From: JAGNLV01 sp964612145
Lineage (GTDB): Bacteria > Zixibacteria > MSB-5A5 > GN15 > FEB-12
DNA: 64,000 bases
Assembly: GCA_964612145.1 (NCBI GenBank)
Contig: CAZTBP010000020.1
Coordinates: forward strand, 1-64,000
Direction: 5' to 3'
Within the stretch, counting starts at the first letter, position 1. Each line of letters starts with the position of its first letter. This document shows, one piece after another, positions 14,939-24,155 of the stretch. Made by a program: the position numbers and the translations under genes. The notes below the pieces were generated by a model. It worked only from the letters and a program-made list of their open reading frames with translations, was not told where the DNA came from and did no database searches.

Positions 14939-16513
14939 ATGACGAAGTATTTAGGTATAGGTTTGCTGGCGGCGGTGATGCTTGCTGCCGGCTGCGATCG
15001 ATATATTGATGATCGCGACCCGGTGCGTTCGCTTCCGGATGATGGTCCGGTGCCGCTGAATGTTAAGGCGTTCCGGATTGACGGCGGGGTTCGGTTGACG
15101 TGGGAGATGAGTGATACGGCCGCAGTAAAGCGGTATCGGGTGTATGCCGCAGAGATTGAGAATGATCTGGTTGGGGAATACCTTCTTCAGGATTCAACGA
15201 GCCAGATGTCTGTCACGCTGACGGACCTGACGGTCAACCAGGAATATGCTTTCCGTGTAGCGGCTGTCACTGGCGAGGGATTGGAATGGGGACCGTCGCG
15301 TGCTGTCAAGGCTACGGTTACTTATCTTTCGATTTCGCTGGAGGAGGGAGCGCCGGCGGTCAACACGCGCGATGTACGGGTTCGTTTGTATATTCCGACG
15401 ACAACCTCGCATATCCGTTTGTCGGAGGACTCGACGTTTGCCGATGCGGTATTTATTCCGTTTGTCGGCAATTCCACTACGTTTGAGGTCTCGGCCGGTG
15501 ATGGAATGAAGATAGTGTATGCGCAGCTTCAGTTTGATGATGGATCGTATAGCGGGCAAACGCTCGTTGATTCGATTCTGCTGGACACGCGGGCCGAGAT
15601 AGACGTGGTTGGTTTCGAACCGCCGGCGACGGGGACTGCGTTTGGCCCCGGCGACCAGATCACGTTTTTTGTGAACAGCAATGAGATCGACGGCAACGCC
15701 AGTGTGAGTTTCAGTGGTGTGACGTCGGTTGTTTGTTATGACGACGGAACGGGTCAGGATGCTGTGCGGGATGACGGTATCTATGTTGGGACGTGGACGG
15801 TGCCGATCAGTTTCACGCTGAGCGCGGGCGAGGTTACCGGGCGGTTTATCGATCAGGCTGGTAATCAGGCGACGCCGACCACGGCGAGTTCGGCGTTGAA
15901 CATATTCACGCCGCCGCTGGCGTTGACGCTTTCGGCGCTGCCGGTGTCGACTTCTGAGATCAGTCTGACCTGGACGGAGTCATCAAGCGACGATTTCGCA
16001 GCGTATCGAATTTATCGGGATTCGGATCAGGGGGTCTCGGTCGAGTCGGAGTTAATTACGACGATTACCACAATTGGCACCACGAGCTTTACCGATACTG
16101 ATCTCGATGCCAATACTGAGTATTTCTACAGCATTCATGTGTATGACAACAACGGGCTTTCGACGGGGTCGGCGGTTGTTTCGGCCCAGACGCCCGTGAA
16201 CACGGTACCGGATCCGGTGGATCTGTTTGCGGTTGTCGGCAGTGATACGACAACGGTATCGTTGTCGTGGACGCGCAGCGAGGAGGAAGATTTCGATTCT
16301 TACCGGGTGTATCGATCGCTGGCGCCGGCGGTTGATACAACGGCTTCGCTGGTATTGCTGGAGCGAAACCAGGACATCGTGACAAGTTCGCAATCACTGC
16401 CGAGTGTGCCGCTCGGATCGAACCAGCGGTACTATTTCCGGGTGTATGTTTTTGATCGTCACGGCGCTATCGCGGGGTCCAACGTAGTTGATGCGGCCGC
16501 TCCGGAAGAATAA
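14939..16513 (+). CDS. Fibronectin type III lipoprotein
   Basis: A 524-aa predicted lipoprotein. The signal peptide ends in a lipobox with Cys at residue 19 (LAAGC). Fibronectin type III-like domains are visible at about 35-115 (LTWEMSDTAAVKRYRVYAAE), 325-410 (ISLTWTESSSDDFAAYRIYRD) and 415-510 (VSLSWTRSEEEDFDSYRVYRS). The region between 125 and 320 contains a beta-rich domain with DDGTGQDAVRDDGIY. GGAGGAG (14923-14929) lies 9 bp before ATG 14939, which is preferred over the earlier in-frame ATG 14915. Likely location is the outer membrane or surface. It heads the row lipoprotein - membrane protein - PrsK-like - PrsR-like, and its upstream flank has been displaced by the IS256 remnant. Confidence 0.75.
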   Translation: MTKYLGIGLLAAVMLAAGCDRYIDDRDPVRSLPDDGPVPLNVKAFRIDGGVRLTWEMSDTAAVKRYRVYAAEIENDLVGEYLLQDSTSQMSVTLTDLTVNQEYAFRVAAVTGEGLEWGPSRAVKATVTYLSISLEEGAPAVNTRDVRVRLYIPTTTSHIRLSEDSTFADAVFIPFVGNSTTFEVSAGDGMKIVYAQLQFDDGSYSGQTLVDSILLDTRAEIDVVGFEPPATGTAFGPGDQITFFVNSNEIDGNASVSFSGVTSVVCYDDGTGQDAVRDDGIYVGTWTVPISFTLSAGEVTGRFIDQAGNQATPTTASSALNIFTPPLALTLSALPVSTSEISLTWTESSSDDFAAYRIYRDSDQGVSVESELITTITTIGTTSFTDTDLDANTEYFYSIHVYDNNGLSTGSAVVSAQTPVNTVPDPVDLFAVVGSDTTTVSLSWTRSEEEDFDSYRVYRSLAPAVDTTASLVLLERNQDIVTSSQSLPSVPLGSNQRYYFRVYVFDRHGAIAGSNVVDAAAPEE

Positions 16514-16540
16514 ACACAGGGGTAGCAGGTAAGAGGTGCT

Positions 16541-17386
16541 ATGAGTATAGTGGATGGTATAAATCGCCTGATCGGTATTGTTCTCGATGTTTTTCGTCAG
16601 TTTGGGCGGGGGCGGATATGGTTCTGGCTGCTGTTATATTCGATTATCAGCTTTATCGTGCTCTATGCTCACTATGATTTTCTCTCGCCGATTTTCTATC
16701 CGATCATCTCGTTCTGGACCGGTCTGCTGGGCGAAAAGCAATCGACCGGGTTCTCTCATTATCCGGGACATTTCCTGTTGATGCCGTACTACTGGGAGTG
16801 GGCGCGTTTGGTGCTGAGTGTCGTGATTGAGGGATTATTCCTCGGGGCGGCTTCGGTGTTATTTTATGAGCGGTTTGTACGGGTAGATGAGGAGGACCGG
16901 TTTGCGTTTGGGCAGATGATTCGTTCGTGGATTCACCTTTCGCTTGCCTTTGTTGTGCTCAACGGGCTGGTACTGGCAGTTGGCTGGGCGGCTTCAAATG
17001 GTCTGGCGTCATTTTTGGCTTATTCGCCGCGCCGCCAGTTTGTGTTTGAGTGGTTGGCTTTGCCGTTCCTGTTTATGATTGTACTGGGACTGTTTTTCTT
17101 CACAATACCGGTGGTTGCCGTGTATCGCGAGAATATTGTCAGGGCGATCGGCCGTTCGGCAAAGCTTTTTATCCGCAACCCGATTACGGTTCTTGTTATG
17201 GCCGGGATTGTTCTTGCGGGGCCAGTTGTTGTTTCGAATATCGCGAATAGTCCGAGCACCCTCGTTGACAAATTCAAACCGGAACTTGTATTCTGGATTC
17301 TCCTTGGCGGCCTCGTCATCGATCTTATCGCCAGTTTCCTCTGGATGGGGATGGCGGTACGCTTCTTAGTCGACGAAGAGGAATAA
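16541..17386 (+). CDS. Multi-pass membrane protein of unknown function
   Basis: A 281-aa integral membrane protein with about five hydrophobic segments (near residues 27-45, 88-107, 132-155, 172-195, 218-236 and a final one at 249-270). I do not recognise the family; the pattern of amphipathic N-terminus plus helices resembles DUF4013-type membrane proteins, but I cannot support that assignment. It follows the lipoprotein gene by 27 bp and its stop lies 3 bp before the TTG start of the histidine kinase gene, so it belongs to the same operon. A role linked to the surface polysaccharide/regulatory module is possible only by position. Confidence 0.6.
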   Translation: MSIVDGINRLIGIVLDVFRQFGRGRIWFWLLLYSIISFIVLYAHYDFLSPIFYPIISFWTGLLGEKQSTGFSHYPGHFLLMPYYWEWARLVLSVVIEGLFLGAASVLFYERFVRVDEEDRFAFGQMIRSWIHLSLAFVVLNGLVLAVGWAASNGLASFLAYSPRRQFVFEWLALPFLFMIVLGLFFFTIPVVAVYRENIVRAIGRSAKLFIRNPITVLVMAGIVLAGPVVVSNIANSPSTLVDKFKPELVFWILLGGLVIDLIASFLWMGMAVRFLVDEEE

Positions 17387-17389
17387 ATC

Positions 17390-19471
17390 TTGTTCGCGCA
17401 GAACTGGCTCTTCTGGAGCTCGGCAGTTATTACCTGTCTGGGAGCTCTCTACCTATTGTTACGCAGCCGTCGACGCCGTGACATGATCGGGGTCGGTTTG
17501 TATTTTCTCTCGGTGGGGGTTCTTTTTGTCGGGATATCGCTGATGCTTTTGTCGGGGGGGCAGTGGTCTCGCGTGGGCATGCGTGTGGTCGGGGTGTCGG
17601 CTCCTTTCATTCCGTTTTTCTGGCTTATGTTCAGCTTTGTGTGGGGCAGGGATCTCCGGCACGATCCCGTGTTGTCCTCGGCTCGACCGTGGGTGATCCT
17701 GGCGGGGCTGGCGGCCGCGGCACTGGGGATATTGAATCTCACGACACCGTTTATTCAGTATCAGGTGGACATCTCCGGCGCCTATTTCAGCATGGTGGGG
17801 TGGAGTTTCCCGCTGTTTTTGTACTATCTCGTCTGTTTCCTCTACGCCATGCACAATTTCGACAGCGTGTATCGGGTGGCGGTGGGCAGTCAGCGCCGGA
17901 AGCTGCGGTATGGCATGTACGTCTCGACACTGTTGACCGGACTGGCGACATTTGCGGCGACTCTGGCAATCCTGTTCGATCGAATCGATGTGCTTCCCCT
18001 GGGGATTATCGCGGCGATGGTTCCGCCCCTGATGGTGCTTTTGATCAGGCATCTCGAGAACTTCGTGCCGTCGGCCTCAGGGGTGGTGGTCACTCGTCGG
18101 GCCACGGCATCTTCGATGGTGATACTAATCGGCGCCGGGTACATGGTTGCCATGGGGTTGTTGTCGATGTTGCTTGATCCGGATAATTACCGTCCGGACC
18201 TCGCGTTTGCAATCGTTGCCGGATTGATGACGATTTCGTTAATGCTTTTGGTAACGTTGTCCAATCAGCTCGTGCGAATGGGTTCCGGTTCGGGCCGATC
18301 GAAAGGCGTTGAGTTGGGGGCAGTGCAGGACTTCCTGGAAGAAACGGTGGTTCGCTCCGGCGTTGAGGATCTGTTTGAGCGGTGCCGTCTGTTTATTCAG
18401 AGCCGGTTCGGTGTCGGTCAGGTGGTGCTGTTCGAACGGCGGGCGGAAGGGGCGTGGAGCACATTGACTCCGGATCAGTCGGCGCGGGTAGTGGCCGGTT
18501 CTGAGATCGGGCAGATAACTGAATGGCTGCGTCGATTTGGCCGGCCGATTCGAATCACGGATCTGGCCGATCGGATCGAGGACGGGGACGGGGGAGTGAA
18601 AGTGATAGTTGAGTACAGCGACTGTGAGGATGGAATAGTTGTGCCTCTGGTGGGCCGGCAGGACATGTTCGGCTTTCTGGTTGCGGGGTTACCTGAGGCA
18701 GGGGAGGCAGTGTCGGAAAAGCTGGAGCTGTTTTTGGAGACGGTAGCAGGACCGCTGTCACTGACGCTGCAAAATTGCCGGATGACCGAGGAACTGCTGG
18801 CCTCACGGGAAATGGAGTCGTTTCATAAGGTGGCGTCGTTTGTGCTGCACGACCTGAAGAACTCCGTCGGGATGCTGGACCTGATGTTGTCCAATGCCGA
18901 GCGAAATATCAAGGATCCTCGGTTCCAGGAAGCGATGATGAGTACTATCAAAGACGCCGTAGCGCGGCAGCGGCGGATTATTTCCCGGTTGACCGAACCA
19001 CCGGAGGCGCCGAAAGCGCAAGTCGGGGAGGAGATTGATCTGAATCGACTTTTGGAAGATGTTCTCGACAAGGTTCAGGTCAGAAAGATCGAACAGTTCC
19101 GGCTTGGTCAGCATTATAGCGATATACCGCAGGTGCGTGGCAGTCATGCCGCCCTGTTTTCGGTGTTTGAGAATCTGATTCGAAATGCTATGGATGCAAT
19201 GGCTATCGGTGGAGAGCTGGAGGTGCGCACCGATTTGTGCCAGGAGGGGGATCGGCAGTGGGTTGTAGCGACAGTCAGAGATACGGGAAAGGGGATGTCT
19301 CCGGAGTTTGTTGAGACGCGGTTGTTTCGCCCGTTTACGTCGACGAAGAAGCGGGGTATGGGGATCGGTATGTTTCAGACGCGCGAGACAATTGTAGAGA
19401 TGGGCGGGAATATTCAGGTTGAGTCTGAGGTCGGAAAAGGGACAACCATGACAGTCAGGATTCCGGTATGA
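17390..19471 (+). CDS. prsK: PrsK-like membrane histidine kinase
   Basis: A sensor kinase of 693 aa with the architecture of PrsK, known from PEP-CTERM/exopolysaccharide systems. About seven N-terminal membrane helices (residues 5-270) are followed by a GAF-like domain (about 310-460), a dimerisation/phosphoacceptor helix with His near 487 in FVLHDLKNSVGML, and an ATPase domain with N-box ENLIRNAMDAM, G1 box DTGKGMS and G2 box KKRGMGIGMF. The FVxHDLKN form of the H-box is characteristic of PrsK. Start is TTG 17390, with GAGGAA upstream and 3 bp after the previous stop. It overlaps the regulator gene by 4 bp. No exosortase gene is present in this window, so the classical partner is missing or elsewhere. 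Confidence 0.8.
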   Translation: MFAQNWLFWSSAVITCLGALYLLLRSRRRRDMIGVGLYFLSVGVLFVGISLMLLSGGQWSRVGMRVVGVSAPFIPFFWLMFSFVWGRDLRHDPVLSSARPWVILAGLAAAALGILNLTTPFIQYQVDISGAYFSMVGWSFPLFLYYLVCFLYAMHNFDSVYRVAVGSQRRKLRYGMYVSTLLTGLATFAATLAILFDRIDVLPLGIIAAMVPPLMVLLIRHLENFVPSASGVVVTRRATASSMVILIGAGYMVAMGLLSMLLDPDNYRPDLAFAIVAGLMTISLMLLVTLSNQLVRMGSGSGRSKGVELGAVQDFLEETVVRSGVEDLFERCRLFIQSRFGVGQVVLFERRAEGAWSTLTPDQSARVVAGSEIGQITEWLRRFGRPIRITDLADRIEDGDGGVKVIVEYSDCEDGIVVPLVGRQDMFGFLVAGLPEAGEAVSEKLELFLETVAGPLSLTLQNCRMTEELLASREMESFHKVASFVLHDLKNSVGMLDLMLSNAERNIKDPRFQEAMMSTIKDAVARQRRIISRLTEPPEAPKAQVGEEIDLNRLLEDVLDKVQVRKIEQFRLGQHYSDIPQVRGSHAALFSVFENLIRNAMDAMAIGGELEVRTDLCQEGDRQWVVATVRDTGKGMSPEFVETRLFRPFTSTKKRGMGIGMFQTRETIVEMGGNIQVESEVGKGTTMTVRIPV

Positions 19472-20844
19472 GCGAAAGGCGCGAGCATGTCTTAGTAGTT
19501 GACGACGAGCAGGGGATCCGCGATCAGTTGTGCTGGGCGCTTAGTGAAGACTGGGAGGTGTCGACGGCGGCTGATGTTGAGTCGGCATTGGCGGCGACGA
19601 AGGAGCATCATCCGGCACTCGTGATACTGGATATTAACCTGGACGTCACCAAAGACAGTCTGGAGGGCATTGATTTAATCGGGCATATCCTGGATATCGA
19701 GCCGACGGCGAAGATTATTATGGTGACCGGTCACGGGCAGAAGGAAAACGCCATTAAATGTATTGAGCGGGGGGCGTATGATTTCTTCAATAAGCCGGTG
19801 GAGATCGAGGAATTGCGGACAGTGATCCGTCGGGGGCTGTATCTGCGGCGTCTCGAATTGGAACACCAGCGGCTTCAGTCGGAGATGATGGACCGTCAGC
19901 GGTACGGCGACATTATAGGGACCTCGGAGCAGATGCAGCGGGTGTTCAGCTTTATTGAAACGGTGGCCGGGAATGACTATACGGTGCTGGTGACGGGGGA
20001 ATCGGGGACCGGTAAGGAACTGGTGGCGCGGGCGGTGCACCGTCGGTCGCCGCGCCGGGAGAAGCCATTTCAGGCGATTAACTGCGGGGCGATTCCGGAG
20101 ACACTGCTGGAATCGGAGCTGTTCGGGTATGAGAAGGGGGCGTTTACCGACGCCAAAGAGCGGCGGCTGGGGTTGTTTGAGCAGGCTGACGGGGGGACGG
20201 TGCTGCTGGATGAGATCGGGGAGATGTCGATGAAGCTGCAGGTCAAGCTGCTGCGGTTTATGGAGGACCGTAAGATCCAGCGGCTGGGCGGCGGGGAGTC
20301 GATTGCTATAAATGTGCGTATTATTGCCGCGACCAACAGGGATTTGCAGGAGGAGGTCAGGGCGGGGCATTTCCGGGAGGACTTGTATTACCGGATCTCG
20401 GTGCTGCATCTGGCGCTGCCGCCGTTGCGAGAGCGGGGTGAGGACATTATTTTTCTTGCCAACTATTTTTTAGAGCGGTTCAGTCAGGAGAACGGGCGGA
20501 AGGGGTTGAAGTTTGATTCGCCGGCGATCCAGGCGATCAATTCGGCCCGGTGGTCGGGGAATGTTCGGGAGCTTGAGAATCGGGTGAAGCGGGCAGTCAT
20601 AATGTGTCAGGGGAGAACGGTCGGCCCGGTTGATTTAGGTTTTGAGCCGGCGGGCAAGACTGATGAACCGGAGCTGATTACATTACAGCAGGTTCGGGAG
20701 CACGCAGAGCGGGAGCATTTGAAGCGGGCGCTGATTGCGCACAACTACAATATCTCCAAGGTCAGCCGGGAATTGGAGACCAGCCGGACGACATTGTATG
20801 AGCTGATGGATAAGTACGGGCTGAGAAAAGATGAAAAAGGCTGA
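19468..20844 (+). CDS. prsR: PrsR-like sigma-54-dependent response regulator
   Basis: An NtrC-type activator of 458 aa: receiver domain (about 5-125; phosphoacceptor Asp near 55 in LVILDINLDV), AAA+ domain (about 150-380; Walker A GESGTGKE, Walker B LLDEIGEM, R-finger region) and a Fis-type helix-turn-helix at the C-terminus (NYNISKVSRELETSRTTLYELM). The long receiver loop LDVTKDSLEGIDLI is PrsR-like. The sigma-54-contacting loop reads GAFTDA instead of the usual GAFTGA, a change seen in some activators. It overlaps prsK by 4 bp and forms a two-component pair with it. Candidate targets are the sigma-54 promoters at 10735 and 12035 in the same block; this is inference. Confidence 0.85.
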   Translation: MSERREHVLVVDDEQGIRDQLCWALSEDWEVSTAADVESALAATKEHHPALVILDINLDVTKDSLEGIDLIGHILDIEPTAKIIMVTGHGQKENAIKCIERGAYDFFNKPVEIEELRTVIRRGLYLRRLELEHQRLQSEMMDRQRYGDIIGTSEQMQRVFSFIETVAGNDYTVLVTGESGTGKELVARAVHRRSPRREKPFQAINCGAIPETLLESELFGYEKGAFTDAKERRLGLFEQADGGTVLLDEIGEMSMKLQVKLLRFMEDRKIQRLGGGESIAINVRIIAATNRDLQEEVRAGHFREDLYYRISVLHLALPPLRERGEDIIFLANYFLERFSQENGRKGLKFDSPAIQAINSARWSGNVRELENRVKRAVIMCQGRTVGPVDLGFEPAGKTDEPELITLQQVREHAEREHLKRALIAHNYNISKVSRELETSRTTLYELMDKYGLRKDEKG

Positions 20845-20932
20845 TTTTTCAGCCATCATAGCCAAATTACCCCTATACCTTCGGGCCGGATCGCCGATAA
20901 TATCATTGTCCCTTAGAATGGTGTAATCGGTG

Positions 20933-22363
20933 ATGAAAAACATACTTTTAGTAGACGACGACAAAGATCTCTCGCAATCACTGGCCAATCTGTTTGACAG
21001 TGACAAATTCAATTTCAAGTTCCTGGAGGACGGGACCGAGGTTTCGCGGTATGTCAACGACAACGACGAGATCGATGTCGTGATGCTCGACGTGAACCTG
21101 CCGTCGATGTCCGGGCTCGAGGTGCTTCGGCAGATCAAGGAAGTTCGGGATGAACTTCCGGTGATCGTTATCTCCGGGTTTGTTTCCACTGAGAACGCTA
21201 TTGAGGCGATGCGCGAGGGGGCCTACGAATATCTCACCAAGCCGTTTCAGATTGACAAGCTGATCGATACCGTCACCAAGGCCTGCGGGTATTCCGGCGG
21301 GAAGAAGATGCAGCAGGTTGCCCCGACGGGGACTACTGTTGAGAAGGGCGTGGAGGAGATAATCGGGCAGTCGCCGGAGATTGTTGAGATCGCCAAGCTG
21401 ATCGGGCAGGTTGCCAAGACCGACGCCGCGGTGTTGATTTTTGGTGAGTCCGGTACGGGTAAGGAACTGGTGGCGCAGGCGATTCATCGCAATTCGAACC
21501 GTCGGCACAATGACTTCCTTTCGGTCAATTGCGCGGCGCTGCATGAGACGCTGCTGGAGTCCGAGCTATTCGGGCACGAGAAGGGGGCGTTTACCGGGGC
21601 GTATTTCAAGCGGATCGGAAAGTTCGAGCAGTGCGCCAAGGGGACGCTTTTTCTCGATGAAATCGGCGATATGTCGATGCTGACCCAGAGCAAGCTGCTG
21701 CGGGTGCTCCAGGAGAAGAAGTTTGAGCGAGTCGGCGGCAACGAGACGATCGAGGCCGACGTTCGTATTATAGCGGCGACGAATAAGTCGCTGGTGCAGT
21801 CAATGAAGGAAGGTTCTTTCCGGGTCGACCTGTTTTATCGTTTGAAAGTCTTTTCGATTTTCCTGCCGCCGCTGCGTGAACGGCGCACCGATATACCGCT
21901 GTTAATCGATCATTTTGTCAAGCGCCATTCGGGCCAGCTTGGGCGAGAGGGGAAGCCGGTATCGAAAAAGGCGATGCAGATGCTGCTGAACTATCCCTGG
22001 CCGGGGAATGTGCGTGAGCTGGAAAACAATATCCAGAATGCGCTGGTGATCTCAAAGAGTGATGAGCTGCTCAGTGAGGATTTCCCGATTTTTTCTGAGG
22101 ATGCCGGCAAGGTCGAGGTCAATCTGGAGACTCTTCAGGACGATTACACTGATACCTTTGCGCAGATTATCGCGCCGGTGATGGGCAAGCTGATTGCGAA
22201 TAATCCGGGGCAGGTGTTTCATTTCCTCGAATCTGCTTTTGAGCGGGCGGTTATTTCGGCCTGTTTGAAGCAATTCGACGGCAACCAGGTGAAGACGTCC
22301 GAGGCGCTGGGTATTTCGCGGAATACGCTTCGGGACCGGATCTCGCGGTATAATATTTACTAG
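20933..22363 (+). CDS. NtrC-type sigma-54-dependent response regulator
   Basis: A second NtrC-family activator, 476 aa, next to the PrsR-like gene. It has a receiver domain with phosphoacceptor Asp near residue 53 (DVVMLDVNLPS), an AAA+ domain with Walker A GESGTGKE, an intact GAFTGA loop and Walker B LFLDEIGDM, and a Fis-like helix-turn-helix at the end (VKTSEALGISRNTLRDRI). GTG 20930 directly precedes ATG 20933 in frame, so the start could be either; neither has a strong ribosome-binding site. An 88-bp gap separates it from the PrsR-like gene. No dedicated kinase gene is adjacent, so it is either an orphan or shares the PrsK-like kinase. Targets are unknown. Confidence 0.85.
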   Translation: MKNILLVDDDKDLSQSLANLFDSDKFNFKFLEDGTEVSRYVNDNDEIDVVMLDVNLPSMSGLEVLRQIKEVRDELPVIVISGFVSTENAIEAMREGAYEYLTKPFQIDKLIDTVTKACGYSGGKKMQQVAPTGTTVEKGVEEIIGQSPEIVEIAKLIGQVAKTDAAVLIFGESGTGKELVAQAIHRNSNRRHNDFLSVNCAALHETLLESELFGHEKGAFTGAYFKRIGKFEQCAKGTLFLDEIGDMSMLTQSKLLRVLQEKKFERVGGNETIEADVRIIAATNKSLVQSMKEGSFRVDLFYRLKVFSIFLPPLRERRTDIPLLIDHFVKRHSGQLGREGKPVSKKAMQMLLNYPWPGNVRELENNIQNALVISKSDELLSEDFPIFSEDAGKVEVNLETLQDDYTDTFAQIIAPVMGKLIANNPGQVFHFLESAFERAVISACLKQFDGNQVKTSEALGISRNTLRDRISRYNIY

Positions 22364-22419
22364 GCTACAAACACAACTCCTCTGACAGTTTCATTTCACA
22401 GTTGTATCGAACCGGGCGG

Positions 22420-22444
22420 TCATGGTTCGACTCCGTTCACCATG
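22420..22444. repeat. Solo end of the dispersed TTCGACTCCG repeat
   Basis: TCATGGTTCGACTCCGTTCA matches the left end of the element at 25281-25403 with one difference. CATGGT and ACCATG at its borders also make a small hairpin. No opposite end is nearby. Confidence 0.55.
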
Positions 22445-22528
22445 ACTCTCGGGAGGCTCACCATGACTTGCGGGCCGATTTGGGTTTGTTTGGTAAGGTG
22501 GTAAAACCGCGGCTTGAGGGGGCTTGCC

Positions 22529-22555
22529 TGGATTCCCGCCTCCCCGGGAATGACA
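22529..22555. repeat. Dispersed palindrome GGATTCCCG...CGGGAATGACA
   Basis: ATTCCCG (22532-22538) pairs with CGGGAAT around a short loop. This type of 'TTCCCGCC..GGGAA' repeat is common between genes in many bacteria. Confidence 0.5.
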
Positions 22556-22848
22556 ATTTCGGGAAGTTTGGCTTTGTTTCGTACTTTTGGTGTGCATCGG
22601 TGTTTCCTCTCCCCTGTTTCGATTCATTGTCTGGGGCAGGGTGTCACACAGGGGCGCGGTGGCGGGGTTCGCATCGGTTTGCTGTTGATTTTGTGGTTGA
22701 CCGATGAGGGGATGGATGGTATATTCCATGATGTGAGCATGAAGGAGCGCAGATATCAGGTTGGAAGACGGAGGTGTCATGAGTGGTGATGGATCGGGAG
22801 TGAGTATTTATTCGGACCGATCCCACCGCAAGCGGCGGGGCTCCCGTG

Positions 22849-23874
22849 CTATGGGTCGATACCAGCTAGTTGGAAGCACCGATTCAATTGTTGGGCGGTG
22901 AAAGGCCGATTGATCTTGATTGTGTCATCGCCCCAACGGGACTTCACACAAAATGCAGCCACATCTTGGAATAAGCGCAGAGCGATTCTATTTTTCGCAA
23001 TTGTTAGTAGCAGGAGAACAAGAAGCCTGTCAGCGGCCTCTAAGAGGTTCTGGTGCTCTTTTGAAATAACTGGATTTGACCGACCGTGGACCACTTCACT
23101 TCGGAGTTTGTAAAAACTCTTCACCAACTTTGCGATTGCTCCGCGCTGATTGCTCTCGTCTGCAAGGATGAATGCTGATCGTTCACTGAGAGAACTCGCT
23201 AGTGGCTCAGTCCTCGACCCTATAAGCAGAGTCTCAAATGCCACTGAGGTCTTGGCAATTGCAGAAGTAAACATTGGCTCTAGCCGAGAGTCTGTCAGCC
23301 ATTCGAGTGCACGACAGCACCTATGAGCCAAGTTGGAATCTCGCGAGAAAGCAAAGTCCACTAATGTAACAAAGCCGAGTCGGTGAAATCGGTTTGAAAA
23401 TCGGCGGTCTATGGCAATTCCACTTGGGGCGGATAAGGCCCACTGTTGAGTCTTCACATGACTAAAATCGCCCGCTATAGCGATATCAAATTCTGAGGCC
23501 AACTTGTTTGATATTGATAACTTCCGGTGTATTACCTTTCGATTCATGACTAACACAGCGCAAGCAAGAGCGATCCTCTCAATTAGCCCTGATTTAAGTC
23601 TACAAGTATCAACAACGGTGCTCGGTTGGCCCGGCTCGAATAGCTCCACTACGGTCTCTCCAGCAAGATTACTAGCCCTTTGTACATAGAAGTCACGGTC
23701 CCAAGAGTGCCTGGAAAACACATTACGCTTCATTAGTGCAGATTTCATATTTTCAACTTCGTTATCACGAATGCGGCGAATGCGCACACTCTCTGATATA
23801 TCTAAGGGTGCATCTGCTGCGAACATTGCAGTTGTCTTGAGATATCTGACAAGCGCCACTGTGCCCTCATACAC
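22849..23874 (-). CDS. ApeA-like HEPN-domain protein
   Basis: A 341-aa protein whose C-terminal half has a HEPN signature. KLRSEVVHG near residue 270 gives the R-x4-H motif of HEPN ribonucleases, preceded by a helix with LLIGSRTEPLASSLSERSAFIL, a pattern seen in ApeA-type HEPN domains of antiphage proteins. The N-terminal half is not recognised. The gene starts at GTG 23874, since no ATG is in frame before it, and has no strong ribosome-binding site. It is visibly richer in A+T than its neighbours and is flanked by repeat-rich gaps, which suggests acquisition. An abortive-infection or RNA-cleaving role is inferred from the family and is not shown here. No antitoxin-like partner is adjacent. 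Confidence 0.6.
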   Translation of the reverse strand: MYEGTVALVRYLKTTAMFAADAPLDISESVRIRRIRDNEVENMKSALMKRNVFSRHSWDRDFYVQRASNLAGETVVELFEPGQPSTVVDTCRLKSGLIERIALACAVLVMNRKVIHRKLSISNKLASEFDIAIAGDFSHVKTQQWALSAPSGIAIDRRFSNRFHRLGFVTLVDFAFSRDSNLAHRCCRALEWLTDSRLEPMFTSAIAKTSVAFETLLIGSRTEPLASSLSERSAFILADESNQRGAIAKLVKSFYKLRSEVVHGRSNPVISKEHQNLLEAADRLLVLLLLTIAKNRIALRLFQDVAAFCVKSRWGDDTIKINRPFTAQQLNRCFQLAGIDP

Positions 23875-24121
23875 TATTTGTGATAGTCCATGCGAATGTT
23901 ACGAGGAAAAGTGTGCGAATCAAAGCCCTTTGTGGTTCCGAGGGGAGCCTTTGGATTCAAAAGTAATGCCGGAGCCCGAGCGGCAATATAGTTCAAAACG
24001 AAAAGCCCGGTAGCCGCCCTTTTGGGGTGGGTTTCCGGGACGTCATGAACGTTGCTGAACATGGGTGACACTCTAATGTCGCGGAACAGGCTCGCCCGTA
24101 CTCGCATCCCGAATTTGCGAT

Positions 24122-24149
24122 TTGTCTGGGCCGAATCAGGCCTTATATT
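24122..24149 (+). promoter_or_regulatory. Promoter placing the start point at the ATG (leaderless transcript)
   Basis: TTGTCT at 24122-24127, a 16-bp spacer and TATATT at 24144-24149. The expected start point, 6-7 bp after the -10 box, coincides with ATG 24156, which has no Shine-Dalgarno. The rest of 23875-24121 shows no gene. Confidence 0.45.
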
Positions 24150-24155
24150 CACCAC

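Larger units (their letters stand above)
22364..22848. other. 485-bp repeat-bearing gap without genes
   Basis: No supported gene. It holds one end of the dispersed TTCGACTCCG repeat (22420-22444), then the common GGATTCCCGCC...GGGAATGACA palindrome (22529-22555). Short frames here lack family signatures. Confidence 0.5.

Noticed and set aside
22402..22789. Short frames of 90-100 codons in the repeat-bearing gap
   Set aside because: They read through dispersed repeats and have no start signals or homology-like features.
23884..24013. Forward frame after the HEPN gene
   Set aside because: No start signal and mostly antisense to the HEPN gene; the remainder is short and unsupported.
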